A stretch of DNA of 64,000 nucleotides, taken from contig NZ_CP073766.1 of NCBI RefSeq assembly GCF_018255755.1, positions 3,224,001 to 3,288,000 on the forward strand. The letters run 5' to 3'. Both the position numbers and the translations under genes were made by a program. Below, piece after piece: positions 9,401-16,889 of this stretch. The notes below the pieces were generated by a model. That model worked only from the letters and a program-made list of their open reading frames with translations, was not told the DNA's origin and ran no database searches. Source of the stretch: Chitinophaga sp. HK235 (GTDB lineage: Bacteria; Bacteroidota; Bacteroidia; Chitinophagales; Chitinophagaceae). Within the stretch, counting starts at the first letter, position 1. Every line of letters starts with the position of its first letter.

Positions 9401-9886
9401 CGTACGCCGGAAATCATGTTTGGTGCCACGCTGGGCGCAGATTACAAAGGCTTCGATATCTCTCTGCTATTCCAGGGAGCAGCTCATACCGATGTGATGC
9501 TCAACAACGAAGCTGTTTATGAGTTTTTCCAGGGCGGCAAGGTAAAACCCTTCCACCTGGGTCGCTGGACGCCGGAAACTGCGGCCACCGCCACCTATCC
9601 ACGCCTGCACAGTAATACCAACGGCAACAATCACCGCGCCTCTTCCTTCTGGGTAAAAGATGCCAGCTACCTGCGCCTGAAAAACGCGGAAATAGGCTAT
9701 CAGCTGCCTAAAACATGGATTAAACCGATCGGTCTTTCCTATGTTCGTATATACGCCAACGGTATGAACCTCTTCACCTGGGACAAACTCAAAGACTACC
9801 AGGTAGACCCTGAAATAGGCGATGGTAACGGCGCCATGTACCCCATCCAGCGCATCTGGAACTTCGGCATCGATGTAAGATTCTAA
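6491..9886 (+). CDS. SusC/RagA TonB-dependent outer-membrane receptor with STN domain
   Basis: A 1131-residue outer-membrane transporter working with the SusD-like lipoprotein next to it. After an export signal (to about residue 55, ...SVLMASPGRAQD) come an STN signalling domain (about 58-135), a carboxypeptidase-regulatory-like domain (IIGSVVENKTNMVLPGVSV...), the plug with the SusC signature (VVVVAYGQQKKATVTGAIAS, then TNALAGRLPGL and LYIRGVGTLNG...PIIMVDG) and a beta-barrel ending in the aromatic residue F. The STN domain implies trans-envelope signalling to FecR. The start is placed at the ATG at 6491; a TTG at 6482 is in frame but unnecessary. The ligand, probably a glycan, cannot be told because no enzyme gene survives in the locus. 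Confidence 0.95.
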   Translation: MQKFLAVPSQLTGLLLPCMFRHTRRLVKTITLALLNIVLLSSVLMASPGRAQDISTQQITLTLKNETLKSALGKVEALSGFRLAYPPEQVNKYKNISLTKGTRSVKTTLELLLAETYLNFRQADNIIIIFRPSEQISNTPDTTVHPGPQAGTSMRTIIGSVVENKTNMVLPGVSVQVKGTTRGTQTQSDGTYSIQVPSSQKTLVFSFIGYETKEVEIAAFNQTDVTLIPSSLGLKDVVVVAYGQQKKATVTGAIASISTKELVQSPVSNLTNALAGRLPGLITTQRSGEPGVDASNLYIRGVGTLNGTSPIIMVDGIERPMDYVDPNDIENLTILKDAAATAVLGMRGANGAILITTKRGKAGPPSVNFRASTGITEATRLPQYLGSYDYASLLNEALKNDGAQPAFTTAQLEGYKSGKLPNTDYYKFIMKPSTVAQGNLNVSGGNNIARYFISAGYNVQDGLYAHTTENQDGYTGNNNMKRYNLRANVDVDITPTLAARVDIAGIMTDRRDGNNSASTIMNLANRMAPIYPIVNPDGSLWGNGTFQSNILGELSQKGYRRWYNNTVQGTFALTRKLDIITKNLTAKVSFSYDNTNSPSASYTRNYAVFEPLYDAQGNITSYKQSGQDTKIDPNGSFSGGSANRSTYFEATANWNRQFGKHEATAMLLWNRRLNESNSSIPRAYQSLLFRGTYNYMQKYLLEISASYQGSENFPKESRYGIFPSVSAGWVLSEESFIKDNVSAISFLKIRGSYGEVGNDQAGSDRFLWFTSWGGGDPYYFGTNASQANGWKQGPIGNPGVTWERGRQANAGIEARFWKNLLGISLDLFTQRRSKILIRRNTLSDVFGQDIKAQNIGIVDNKGFELELSHENTIGRVRYFFKPNVTFARNNIVYQDEVAQAYPWMKRTGHPIGTKFGLISEGFFKDQQDVDNSPFQNFSAYGPGDFKYKKLTGKEYDFIQSNFDETAIGYARTPEIMFGATLGADYKGFDISLLFQGAAHTDVMLNNEAVYEFFQGGKVKPFHLGRWTPETAATATYPRLHSNTNGNNHRASSFWVKDASYLRLKNAEIGYQLPKTWIKPIGLSYVRIYANGMNLFTWDKLKDYQVDPEIGDGNGAMYPIQRIWNFGIDVRF

Positions 9887-9909
9887 GACTTCCACCAAAA
9901 AACAACGTT

Positions 9910-11619
9910 ATGCAACCACTACTCGGCTATACAAAACTGATTGTCCTTTGTGCGCTGGCGGCGGCCTCTTTCAGCGCCTGCAAAAAAGGATTCCTTGACA
10001 GGGCCGCCACCACACAACAACAGGACGCTGACATCTTCACCAATTTTGCCATGACAGACCAGGTGGTGAACAACCTGTATTCCAGGCTGCGCGGCCCCTA
10101 TACCTACCTGGGCGGTTATTCCATGTCTTCCGGCACCGATGAAGCCAAAGACGCCTCCAACTGGATGGGCTCCATGAGTTTCAACAACGGCTCCTGGTCG
10201 GGCAACAACAACCCTATCGGCAATACCTGGAGAGACAACTATGTAGCCATCCGCCAGGCCAACGCCATCCTGGAAGGTGTTGCGCAGTATAAAACACCGG
10301 ATGATGCCAACAATCCCGGTGCCCTGGTCAACCGCATCGGTGAGGTGTATTTTCTGCGTGCTTATTATCTCGCAGAACAGATACGGCAGTTTGGCGGCGC
10401 GATCATCGTTACTAAAACGATTGATCAGGCCGACCAGAAAGCACTCAACCAACCCCGCAGCACCTACGATGCCTGTGTAGCCCAGATACTGGCCGATTGC
10501 GACGAAGCCATCAAACGGCTGCCGGTGAATTATCCCAACACCCAGATAGGCCGTGTTACCAAAGGCACCAGCCTGGCCCTGAAAGCCCGTACGCTGCTGT
10601 ACAGCGCCAGCCCGCTCTGGGCCATCGCCGGCAAAACCAGCTTCCTGGCGGATATCAGCTCCGGCTCCTTTCCTTCTGATCCTGAGAAATGGCGCAAAGC
10701 CGCGGCTGCAGCCAAAGAAGTGATAGACCTGCAGTCACCCCAGGGTGGTAATGCCTACCGCCTGGAAAGCACACTGGCCGACCGGCTCAACATGTTTACC
10801 AGCAACACCCTCCAGAGCCCGGAAGTGATCTGGGTACGGATGAAGGAAACCAATGAGAGTTATGATCGTTATCTGTTCCCGTATGGCAGCAACGGCTGGT
10901 CGGGCTGCTCTCCCAGCCAGAACCTGGTAGACGACTATGAAATGGCGAACGGGCTTCCTATCAGTGACCCGGCTTCCGGATACGATCCGGCGCAGCCCTA
11001 TACCGGCCGCGATCCCCGCTTCTACACCGATATCAGCTATAACGGCGCCTCCTGGAAAGGCCGTAAAATCGAAACCTTTGAGAGAGGTAAAGATGAACAA
11101 AGCACACAGACAGACCATAGCCGTACCGGTTACAGCTGCCGTAAGCTGGCCAACGAAAGCATTACCATCAACCAGGCTCCGGGCCGTGATGTGCATGGTA
11201 TTATTTTCCGCCTGGCCGAGTTTTATCTCAGTTATGCAGAAGCGCTCAATGAATATGATCCCGGCAATGCTGATATCCTGAAGTATGTGAACATGGTACG
11301 TACCCGCGCCGGACAGCCCAACCTGCCGGCCGGTCTGAACCAGGCCGACATGCGCAAACGTATCCGTAATGAGAGAAGAATAGAACTGTCTTTCGAAAAC
11401 CATCGTTTCTGGGATGTACGTCGCTGGAAGATTGCAGAGAATACCGAAAAAACCATCTGGGGTATGCGGCCGGTGGCCGATGTCAGCGCTCCCGGAGGAT
11501 ACCGTTATGAACGCTTTAAAGTAGAAGACCGCTTGTGGCGCAATGCAATGTATGTGATACCCATCACTACTGATGAAACACTGCGCAACCCGCAGCTCAA
11601 ACAAAACGAAGGCTGGTAA
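9910..11619 (+). CDS. SusD/RagB family nutrient-binding lipoprotein
   Basis: A 569-residue surface lipoprotein that binds the substrate and caps the SusC barrel. The signal peptide ends in a lipobox SFSAC (Cys24). The body has the SusD helical features: the N-terminal SusD-like domain (DADIFTNFAMTDQVVNNLYSRL), the central TPR-like helices (GEVYFLRAYYLAEQIRQFGG) and the C-terminal RagB part (MRKRIRNERRIELSFENHRFWDVRRWK). It starts 23 bases after susC and is certainly co-transcribed. Confidence 0.95.
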   Translation: MQPLLGYTKLIVLCALAAASFSACKKGFLDRAATTQQQDADIFTNFAMTDQVVNNLYSRLRGPYTYLGGYSMSSGTDEAKDASNWMGSMSFNNGSWSGNNNPIGNTWRDNYVAIRQANAILEGVAQYKTPDDANNPGALVNRIGEVYFLRAYYLAEQIRQFGGAIIVTKTIDQADQKALNQPRSTYDACVAQILADCDEAIKRLPVNYPNTQIGRVTKGTSLALKARTLLYSASPLWAIAGKTSFLADISSGSFPSDPEKWRKAAAAAKEVIDLQSPQGGNAYRLESTLADRLNMFTSNTLQSPEVIWVRMKETNESYDRYLFPYGSNGWSGCSPSQNLVDDYEMANGLPISDPASGYDPAQPYTGRDPRFYTDISYNGASWKGRKIETFERGKDEQSTQTDHSRTGYSCRKLANESITINQAPGRDVHGIIFRLAEFYLSYAEALNEYDPGNADILKYVNMVRTRAGQPNLPAGLNQADMRKRIRNERRIELSFENHRFWDVRRWKIAENTEKTIWGMRPVADVSAPGGYRYERFKVEDRLWRNAMYVIPITTDETLRNPQLKQNEGW

Positions 11620-11627
11620 ACATCAAC

Positions 11628-11711
11628 ATGAAAAACATACAACTTTCCCTGCTGGCACTGTGTCTGCCGGACCAGCTGTGGAGTGACTATGCTGCAAATC
11701 CGGCACTGTAA
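11628..11711 (+). pseudogene. Remnant of a third gene of the SusCD operon
   Basis: Eight bases after the SusD stop an ATG opens a 27-codon frame, MKNIQLSLLALCLPDQLWSDYAANPAL-stop, given here as two parts: a leader-like start (MKNIQLSLLALCL) and an unrelated-looking tail. The start looks like a Bacteroidota export signal, and SusD genes are often followed by a secreted or lipoprotein glycan-binding protein or enzyme. I read this as the 5' end of such a gene left after an internal deletion. It could equally be a fortuitous short frame. A hairpin and a strong terminator follow within 110 bases. Confidence 0.4.
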
Positions 11712-11750
11712 AGGTTTTCAGCACATCAATTTACATTACTGGAAAAATGT

Positions 11751-11770
11751 CATCCCGATTCTTCGGGATG
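11751..11770 (+). other. Perfect 8-bp hairpin upstream of the operon terminator
   Basis: catcccga (11751-11758) and tcgggatg (11763-11770) pair exactly around a TTCT loop. There is no T-run. It lies 24 bases before the terminator and may help stabilise the 3' end of the SusCD transcript. Confidence 0.5.
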
Positions 11771-11794
11771 TTCTGATGCACGTTTTACTAAAAA

Positions 11795-11820
11795 GCACCC
11801 GTTTACACGGGTGCCTTTTT
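11795..11820 (+). terminator. Intrinsic terminator of the first SusCD operon
   Basis: gcacccg (11795-11801) and cgggtgc (11808-11814) form a GC-rich stem with a six-base loop. A run of five T follows at 11816-11820, and a matching A-run precedes the stem, so it could also act on the other strand. Confidence 0.85.
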
Positions 11821-11839
11821 ATTCATCCCTCCCTTAAAA

Positions 11840-11862
11840 AAAGACAAATATATCTTCTTTTA
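11840..11862 (+). promoter_or_regulatory. Rrf2-type operator-like box upstream of queD
   Basis: This 23-base segment differs at only three positions from the reverse complement of 12995-13017 in front of the flavodoxin gene. It fits the 19-base consensus AARGACAMAWWYATCYTYW shared by five sites in this locus. It ends four bases before a TAnnTTTG promoter element, so a bound protein would sit across the promoter. The rrf2 gene lies in the transcription unit it would control. Confidence 0.5.
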
Positions 11863-11865
11863 TTT

Positions 11866-11873
11866 TACCTTTG
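11866..11873 (+). promoter_or_regulatory. Bacteroidota -7 promoter element for queD-rrf2
   Basis: TACCTTTG matches the Bacteroidota -7 consensus TAnnTTTG exactly and lies 33 bases before the queD ATG. The -33 region is occupied by the operator-like box, and no clear TTTG is visible there. Confidence 0.55.
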
Positions 11874-11905
11874 CATTAATTTTAAAAAAAGACGACAGAC
11901 AGGCT

Positions 11906-12337
11906 ATGTTACAACTCACAAAAATATTCAGCTTCGAAACAGCACATGCATTACACCGGTACAATGGCAAATGCCGCAATATCCACGGGCATTCCTACAA
12001 ACTGCACGTGACCGTGCGTGATAGAGCGCATCAGGGCGAATACCTGCCGGCACCGGGTATACTGGTAGACTTTAAGGACATCAAAGCAGTGGTACAGTCG
12101 CATATTGTGGAGCATTTTGATCACCGGCTGATTTTGTCGGCGGACTATGTAGCGGCCCATCCTTTCTGTGAAACGCAGGAAAACCTGTGGGTATGGGAGA
12201 TGGAGCCCTCTGCGGAAAACATGGTGTTATATATGCAAAAGGTGTTGCAGGATGTTTTGCCGGCGGAAGTTTCCCTGGCCAGCCTGCGCCTGTATGAAAC
12301 CAGCGATTCCTATGCAGAATGGATATCCGCCGTTTGA
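11906..12337 (+). CDS. queD: 6-pyruvoyl-tetrahydropterin synthase / QueD family
   Basis: A 143-residue enzyme of the QueD/PTPS family. QueD makes 6-carboxy-5,6,7,8-tetrahydropterin from dihydroneopterin triphosphate for queuosine and 7-deazaguanine synthesis; close relatives make pyruvoyl-tetrahydropterin. Zinc ligands His14 (ETAHAL) and His27 and His29 (NIHGHSY) are present, with the catalytic Cys23 (KCRN). The later HFDHRLIL segment carries the catalytic Asp/His pair, and ETSDSYAEW is the terminal substrate-binding Glu region. The length is normal. It is followed 45 bases later by the rrf2 gene, probably on the same transcript. The link to NO-related genes seems to be positional only. Confidence 0.85.
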   Translation: MLQLTKIFSFETAHALHRYNGKCRNIHGHSYKLHVTVRDRAHQGEYLPAPGILVDFKDIKAVVQSHIVEHFDHRLILSADYVAAHPFCETQENLWVWEMEPSAENMVLYMQKVLQDVLPAEVSLASLRLYETSDSYAEWISAV

Positions 12338-12382
12338 CCATAGGACATTTCTTATTATCTTGCGGATGCTACAATTTTTTAT

Positions 12383-12841
12383 ATGCTATCCAAAACAGCG
12401 GAATATGCCCTGAGAGCAACGATTTACATCGCGCAGAAAGGGTCAGAAGATAATAAACTGGGGATTGATGAGATAGCCAAAGGCATCGATTCTCCCAAAT
12501 CCTTTACGGCCAAGATACTGCAGCTGCTCACGCAAAACAACCGGGTGATCAGTTCGGTACGCGGCCCCAATGGTGGCTTTTACCTGACCGACCGGGCCCG
12601 CAAACTGCCCGTGAAGGCTGTCCTCGAAGCCGTAGAAGAAGCCAACGTCATCACCAAGTGTGTGCTGGGATTGAGAGAATGCTCGGAAACCAGACCCTGC
12701 CCTATGCATACACAGTACAAGGCGATCAAAAAACAGCTGAAACAGATGTTCGAAAAAACTTCTATCCAGCAACTGGTGGAAGAGCTGAACAAAGGCAACT
12801 ACTTTATCGATAATATCACAGGTTCCCGGAAACAATGCTAA
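12383..12841 (+). CDS. Rrf2 family transcriptional regulator with Fe-S cysteines (NsrR-like)
   Basis: A 152-residue Rrf2 winged-helix regulator. The N-terminus MLSKTAEYALRATIYIA is typical, the DNA-binding helix lies at about 37-60 (SPKSFTAKILQLLTQ), and the wing is VRGPNGGFYL. Three cysteines, C93-x6-C100-x5-C106, match the cluster-binding loop of IscR and NsrR, so the protein probably senses nitric oxide, oxygen or iron-sulfur status. Its position before an N2O-reductase cluster makes NO sensing the best guess, but the exact ligand is inferred. Five operator-like boxes in the locus are its likely targets, including one before its own operon. Confidence 0.85.
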   Translation: MLSKTAEYALRATIYIAQKGSEDNKLGIDEIAKGIDSPKSFTAKILQLLTQNNRVISSVRGPNGGFYLTDRARKLPVKAVLEAVEEANVITKCVLGLRECSETRPCPMHTQYKAIKKQLKQMFEKTSIQQLVEELNKGNYFIDNITGSRKQC

Positions 12842-12980
12842 CCCCGCTCCCTCTTCCGGCCTCCTCCTGACACATTTTTAACCGATTCGTTTATCCGGCA
12901 CCGTTATACCCGGTTTGCCGGATGAATGGTCGTTTCCTCCCTTCCTGCAACCAGATTGTATCAATACTTTGTTAAACTTT

Positions 12981-13012
12981 TTTGGAAAGTAATATAAAAG
13001 AAGATAATTTTG
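12981..13012 (+). promoter_or_regulatory. Promoter of the flavodoxin gene
   Basis: TTTG at 12981-12984 and TAATTTTG at 13005-13012 are separated by 20 bases, matching the Bacteroidota TTTG-N19/20-TAnnTTTG promoter. Transcription should begin near 13019. The operator-like dyads cover the -7 box and the start site, which suggests repression. Confidence 0.65.
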
Positions 13013-13047
13013 TCCTTAAATAATAAAGGACACAATCATCCTTTATT
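12995..13047 (+). promoter_or_regulatory. Overlapping Rrf2-type operator-like dyads
   Basis: The segment holds two copies of the shared box: one on the minus strand at 12995-13017 and one on the plus strand at 13026-13044. The second lies in a perfect 9-bp dyad, aataaagga (13022-13030) and tcctttatt (13039-13047), with 8 bases between. A further dyad gtcctt/aaggac (13012-13017/13026-13031) links the two. The stretch 12842-13142 contains no gene; this promoter and operator are what it holds. Confidence 0.6.
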
Positions 13048-13142
13048 ATAAAAATACCAGCAACAACAATACAGAGAGCAGCAGGCAGTTATGACTACCT
13101 GCTGGCATAAACAAATGTGAAATGTTCTAAAAAATCTGTTCT

Positions 13143-13658
13143 ATGCACGGCATCATCCTATACAAATCAAAATACGGGGCTACCCGGCAATATGCAACGT
13201 GGTTAAGTGAAGCACTGCAACTACCGGCGGCAGATGCAGAGCAGGTAACAACAGCCCAACTCGCAGCCGCTGATTTCCTGGTACTGGGCAGCAGTATTTA
13301 TATCGGTAAACTGATGATGAAACAGTGGCTGGAACAGCACATGGCCGTGCTTGCAAACAAACCGCTGTTCCTCTTCCTCGTAACAGCCACCCGCAGTGAC
13401 AAGCAGGAAACACTGAATGGATACATACAACACAATGTGCCCGCCGCTTTGTTGCGCGGCATCCATCCCTACTTTTTTCCAGGCAGGATCTGTTACCGCA
13501 AACTCTCTGTAATCGATAAATTCAAGATACGCCTCGGCAGCGCGGTAGCCAGATTATGCCGTAAAACGCTGAACATCTCCGACTTCGATCTGGTGCAGGA
13601 ATCCAATACTACTGCACTGGTAAAAGATATACAACAGTTTTCCAATCACCTCTCCTGA
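13143..13658 (+). CDS. Flavodoxin-domain protein (HemG/MioC-like)
   Basis: A 171-residue flavodoxin-fold protein. The FMN phosphate loop is YKSKYGATRQYATWL at the N-terminus, and VLGSSIYIGKLMMKQWLEQH is the second flavin loop, as in menaquinone-dependent protoporphyrinogen oxidase HemG. It has no signal peptide, so it acts in the cytoplasm, moving electrons or oxidising porphyrinogen. It has its own operator-covered promoter and comes 114 bases before the cytochrome c gene. Under NO stress it could support heme supply or electron transfer, which is inference. Confidence 0.75.
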   Translation: MHGIILYKSKYGATRQYATWLSEALQLPAADAEQVTTAQLAAADFLVLGSSIYIGKLMMKQWLEQHMAVLANKPLFLFLVTATRSDKQETLNGYIQHNVPAALLRGIHPYFFPGRICYRKLSVIDKFKIRLGSAVARLCRKTLNISDFDLVQESNTTALVKDIQQFSNHLS

Positions 13659-13707
13659 TAAACCATTCCGATGTATAACAATACTTCCTGATAAACCGTG
13701 ACATAAT

Positions 13708-13727
13708 TAAGGACAAAATCATCCTTA
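13708..13727 (+). promoter_or_regulatory. Rrf2-type operator-like dyad before the cytochrome c/nos operon
   Basis: taagga (13708-13713) and tcctta (13722-13727) form a dyad with the 8-base spacer caaaatca, nearly identical to the dyad at 13022-13047. The 19-base box at 13709-13727 differs from that copy at two positions. It lies 45 bases before the cytochrome c start, over the expected promoter, although the -7 box there (TAATATTTCG) is only approximate. Confidence 0.6.
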
Positions 13728-13772
13728 TTAATATTTCGCTTCGTATAAACTCAAACCAAAAAAATCGCAACC

Positions 13773-14270
13773 ATGAAAAAGCAAGTAATGTTTTTAACAG
13801 CAATAGCAGCAGCAACCCTGTTGATCTACAGCTGTGGTTCCGGCACACCACCACCCGCAGCAGACGTACCAGCAGCGGATTCCAGCATGACAGCTCCTGC
13901 ACAGGCCAGCAGTCAGGCACCTACAGACGACACAAAAGGAATGGGCAAATTCACGGAAGTGAAACTGACCGATCCACTGGACCAGGCCATGGTCACCAGC
14001 GGCAAAAGCACCTATGAGGTGAAATGCGCCGCCTGTCATAAGCTCAGCGGCGAAAAACTGGTAGGCCCGGGCTGGAAAGGTGTTACCGAAAGAAGGAAAC
14101 CTGAATGGATTATGAACTTCGTCACCAACACTGACGAGATGATCGACAAAGATCCGGCAGCACAAGCCATGTTGCAGGAATGTATGGTACGTATGCCCAA
14201 TCAGCACCTGACCGATGATGAAGCCAGACACCTGCTCGAATACATGCGGGCCAACGATGGTAAAAAATAA
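13773..14270 (+). CDS. Monoheme cytochrome c lipoprotein of the nos cluster
   Basis: A 165-residue periplasmic lipoprotein cytochrome. The signal peptide ends in the lipobox LIYSC (Cys21), and a Pro/Ala/Ser-rich linker (about 25-55) follows. The class I domain has the heme motif CAACH and a likely axial Met in the segment CMVRMPNQHLTDDEARHLLEYM. It should deliver electrons to NosZ, as cytochromes in Sec-type nos clusters are thought to do. The next gene, nosZ, begins 24 bases downstream, so the two form one operon. Confidence 0.85.
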   Translation: MKKQVMFLTAIAAATLLIYSCGSGTPPPAADVPAADSSMTAPAQASSQAPTDDTKGMGKFTEVKLTDPLDQAMVTSGKSTYEVKCAACHKLSGEKLVGPGWKGVTERRKPEWIMNFVTNTDEMIDKDPAAQAMLQECMVRMPNQHLTDDEARHLLEYMRANDGKK

Positions 14271-14294
14271 TTGCTGACACTCACTCCGTCTATT

Positions 14295-16265
14295 ATGAAA
14301 AGACTTAGTCTCATGCTGGGCCTGGTAGCCGCCACTGCCGCCATGCAAAGCTGCAAAATGAAAACTGCCGCCACCGCCGTTCAGGGCGATGCCGCCTCCA
14401 AAGCCTATGTGGCTCCTGGTAAATACGATGAATACTACAATTTTGTGTCCGGTGGCTTTAACGGGCAGGTATCTGTTTATGGCCTCCCTTCCGGACGTCT
14501 GTTAAAAGTAATCCCGGTGTTTTCCGTCTTCCCGGAAAACGGCTATGGTTACAGTGAAGAAACCAAAGCCATGCTCAACACCACCAACGGCGCCATTCCA
14601 TGGGATGATCAGCACCACATGGACCTGTCATAAACCAACGGAGAACAGGATGGCCGCTGGCTCTTCGCCAATGCCAACAATACACCCCGTATTGCACGCA
14701 TAGACCTCACCACCTTCAAAACCATGGAGATCCTCCAGATCCCCAACAGTGCAGGTAACCACTCCTCTCCCTTCATCACCGAAAATACAGAATACGTAGT
14801 AGCCGGTACCCGCTTCTCTGTACCACTCGGCAGCGAAGATGTACCTATCAGCTCCTTCAAGGAAAACTTCCACAGCACCGCGTCTTTTATCAGCGTAGAT
14901 AAAAACTCCGGTAAAATGGACATCGCCTTCCAGATCGTGCTGCCTGGTATGAACCTCGACCTCAGCCACGCCGGTAAAGGTCCATCCCACGACTGGTTCT
15001 TCTTCTCCAGCTACAATACCGAACAAGCCTATACACTGCTGGAGGTAAACGCCTCCCAGAAAGACAAAGACTATATCGTAGCGGTTAACTGGAAAAAAGC
15101 AGAAGAATACGCTAAAGCCGGCAAAGGCAAAAAAGTGAGTGCACCCTATGCCCACAACACTTACGATGAGCACACACAAACGGCCACTTCCGTGATCGAA
15201 AATGAAGTGCTGTTACTCGATCCAAAAGATTGTCCGGATATGATATACATGATCCCCTGCCCTAAATCACCTCATGGCTGTGATATAGATCCCTCCGGTG
15301 AATACATCGTGGGTAGTGGCAAACTGGCTGCACTCATCCCCGTATTCTCTTTCAGCAAAATCACCAAAGCTATTGGTGACAAACAATTCGAAGGGGATTT
15401 TAAAGGTATTCCTATCCTCAAATACGAAGCAGCTCTCTACGGCGAAGTACAGAAACCAGGCCTGGGCCCGTTGCACACCGAATTTGATGGTAAAGGCAAC
15501 GCCTATACGTCTATGTTCCTCTCTTCTGAAGTAGTGAAATGGAGCCTTAAAGATCTTAAAGTACTGGACCGTGTCCCTACCTACTATTCCGTAGGCCACC
15601 TGATGATACCTGGTGGCGACACTAAAAAACCGGCCGGCAAATACCTTGTAGCCTACAACAAGATTACCAAAGACCGGTTCCTGCCTACCGGCCCGGAACT
15701 GGCGCAGTCTGCCCAGCTGTATGATATCTCAGGCGATAAAATGCAGCTGGTGCTGGACTACCCCACCTTTGGGGAGCCGCACTATGCACAGGCCTGCGCT
15801 GCATCACTGATCAAAGACAAACAGGTGAAGTTCTTCGACATCAACAAAAACAAACATAACTACGTGGCCATGGGTGAAAAAAATGCGAAAGTGGTACGTC
15901 AGGGTAACCGTGTAGACGTATACATGACCGCCATCCGCTCACACCTTACACCAGACAACATCGAAGGCGTTTATGTTGGAGATGAAGTATACTTCCACGT
16001 CACCAACCTGGAACAGGACTGGGATATCCCACATGGCTTCGCCATCAAAAACAATCCCAACGCGGAACTGCTGATCATGCCCGGTGAAACCGTTACGCTG
16101 AAGTTTGTTCCGGAAAAACAAGGCATCTATCCTTTCTACTGTACCGACTTCTGTTCTGCCCTGCATCAGGAAATGTCAGGCTATCTGCGGGTATCTCCCA
16201 AAGGAGCCAACGTGCCCCTGAAATTTGGCACCGGCGAAACCGCAGAAACGGTTGCAGCAAAATAA
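14295..16265 (+). pseudogene. nosZ: Nitrous-oxide reductase, Sec-type (clade II), interrupted by an in-frame TAA
   Basis: NosZ reduces N2O to N2 in the periplasm with a tetranuclear CuZ and a binuclear CuA centre. Reading through, the protein is about 656 residues with a lipobox AMQSC. Many CuZ-type histidines are present (DQHHM, FHSTAS, SHDW, LHTEFDGKG, VGHLM, EPHYA). The CuA site is complete near the C-terminus (CTDFCSALHQEM). Codon 113 at 14631-14633 is TAA, inside DLS-stop-TNGEQDGRWLFAN. The frame is identical on both sides, and homologues have a sense residue, often Glu, there, so one GAA-to-TAA change explains it. The first ATG after the stop, at 14724, would give a protein lacking the export signal and part of the CuZ site. 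Everything else is intact, which argues for a very recent mutation, a sequencing error, or readthrough. Confidence 0.85.
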
Positions 16266-16275
16266 ACCCTATACA

Positions 16276-16303
16276 ACCGGTGGTGCTGCCCGGCGCCACC
16301 GGT
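16276..16303 (+). other. Intercistronic hairpin between nosZ and the next gene
   Basis: accggtgg (16276-16283) pairs exactly with ccaccggt (16296-16303). There is no T-run, so it more likely stabilises or segments the operon mRNA than ends it. Confidence 0.5.
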
Positions 16304-16318
16304 TCTCAACTGTCGATT

Positions 16319-16888
16319 ATGAAGCAATTAACTAAAGCAGGCCGTATCAGCATTCCCGTAGTGGTCCTCTTCCTGATCACCCTCTGGCTCGCCCCCATGT
16401 GGCGAATAGACATGAGGGCTCCACAGTACCCGGATGGACTGTCTATGCAGATATGGATCAACGATGTAAAAGGGGATGTGCCCATCATCAACGGACTGAA
16501 TCACTATATCGGAATGAAAACCATCCACCGCGATGACTTCCGTGAATTTGTATTCATGCCCATCGCCATCCTCTTGTTTATGGCAGGTGGCGTGCTCGTA
16601 TTCCTGTTAAAAAGCAAAAGAGCGTATTACATATGGACCGCCGCTTTTATGGTGATCGCTATCTGTTCTTTCACTGACTTCTATCTGTGGGAATACAACT
16701 ATGGCCACAACCTGGACCCGAATGCGCCCATCCAGGTGCCTGGCATGTCTTACCAGCCGCCGCTGCTGGGGTACAAAAAGCTGCTCAACTTTGAAGTGCT
16801 CTCACAACCCGACCTGGCAGGATGGTTTTATTGCGCCGCAGGTGTGATACTGACTGTCATCACATTTTATGAATGGAAAAAGAAATGA
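16319..16888 (+). CDS. NosB-like membrane protein of the nos cluster
   Basis: A 189-residue integral membrane protein with about four hydrophobic segments (VVVLFLITLWLAPMW; MPIAILLFMAGGVLVFLL; YIWTAAFMVIAICSF; FYCAAGVILTVITF) and a long periplasmic loop after the first. It directly follows nosZ and precedes nosL, the place held in clade II nos clusters by the small membrane protein called NosB. That is the basis for the name, and I cannot confirm orthology by eye. Its function in N2O respiration is not settled. The start is the ATG at 16319; an upstream GTG-type start at 16280 is in the hairpin. Confidence 0.6.
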   Translation: MKQLTKAGRISIPVVVLFLITLWLAPMWRIDMRAPQYPDGLSMQIWINDVKGDVPIINGLNHYIGMKTIHRDDFREFVFMPIAILLFMAGGVLVFLLKSKRAYYIWTAAFMVIAICSFTDFYLWEYNYGHNLDPNAPIQVPGMSYQPPLLGYKKLLNFEVLSQPDLAGWFYCAAGVILTVITFYEWKKK

Positions 16889-16889
16889 T

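Noticed and set aside
11683..12021. 112-codon frame overlapping the terminator and queD
   Set aside because: It crosses the terminator and lies in another frame of queD.
14295..16265. Frameshift in nosZ
   Set aside because: Frames before and after the stop are the same, so it is a nonsense codon and not an indel.
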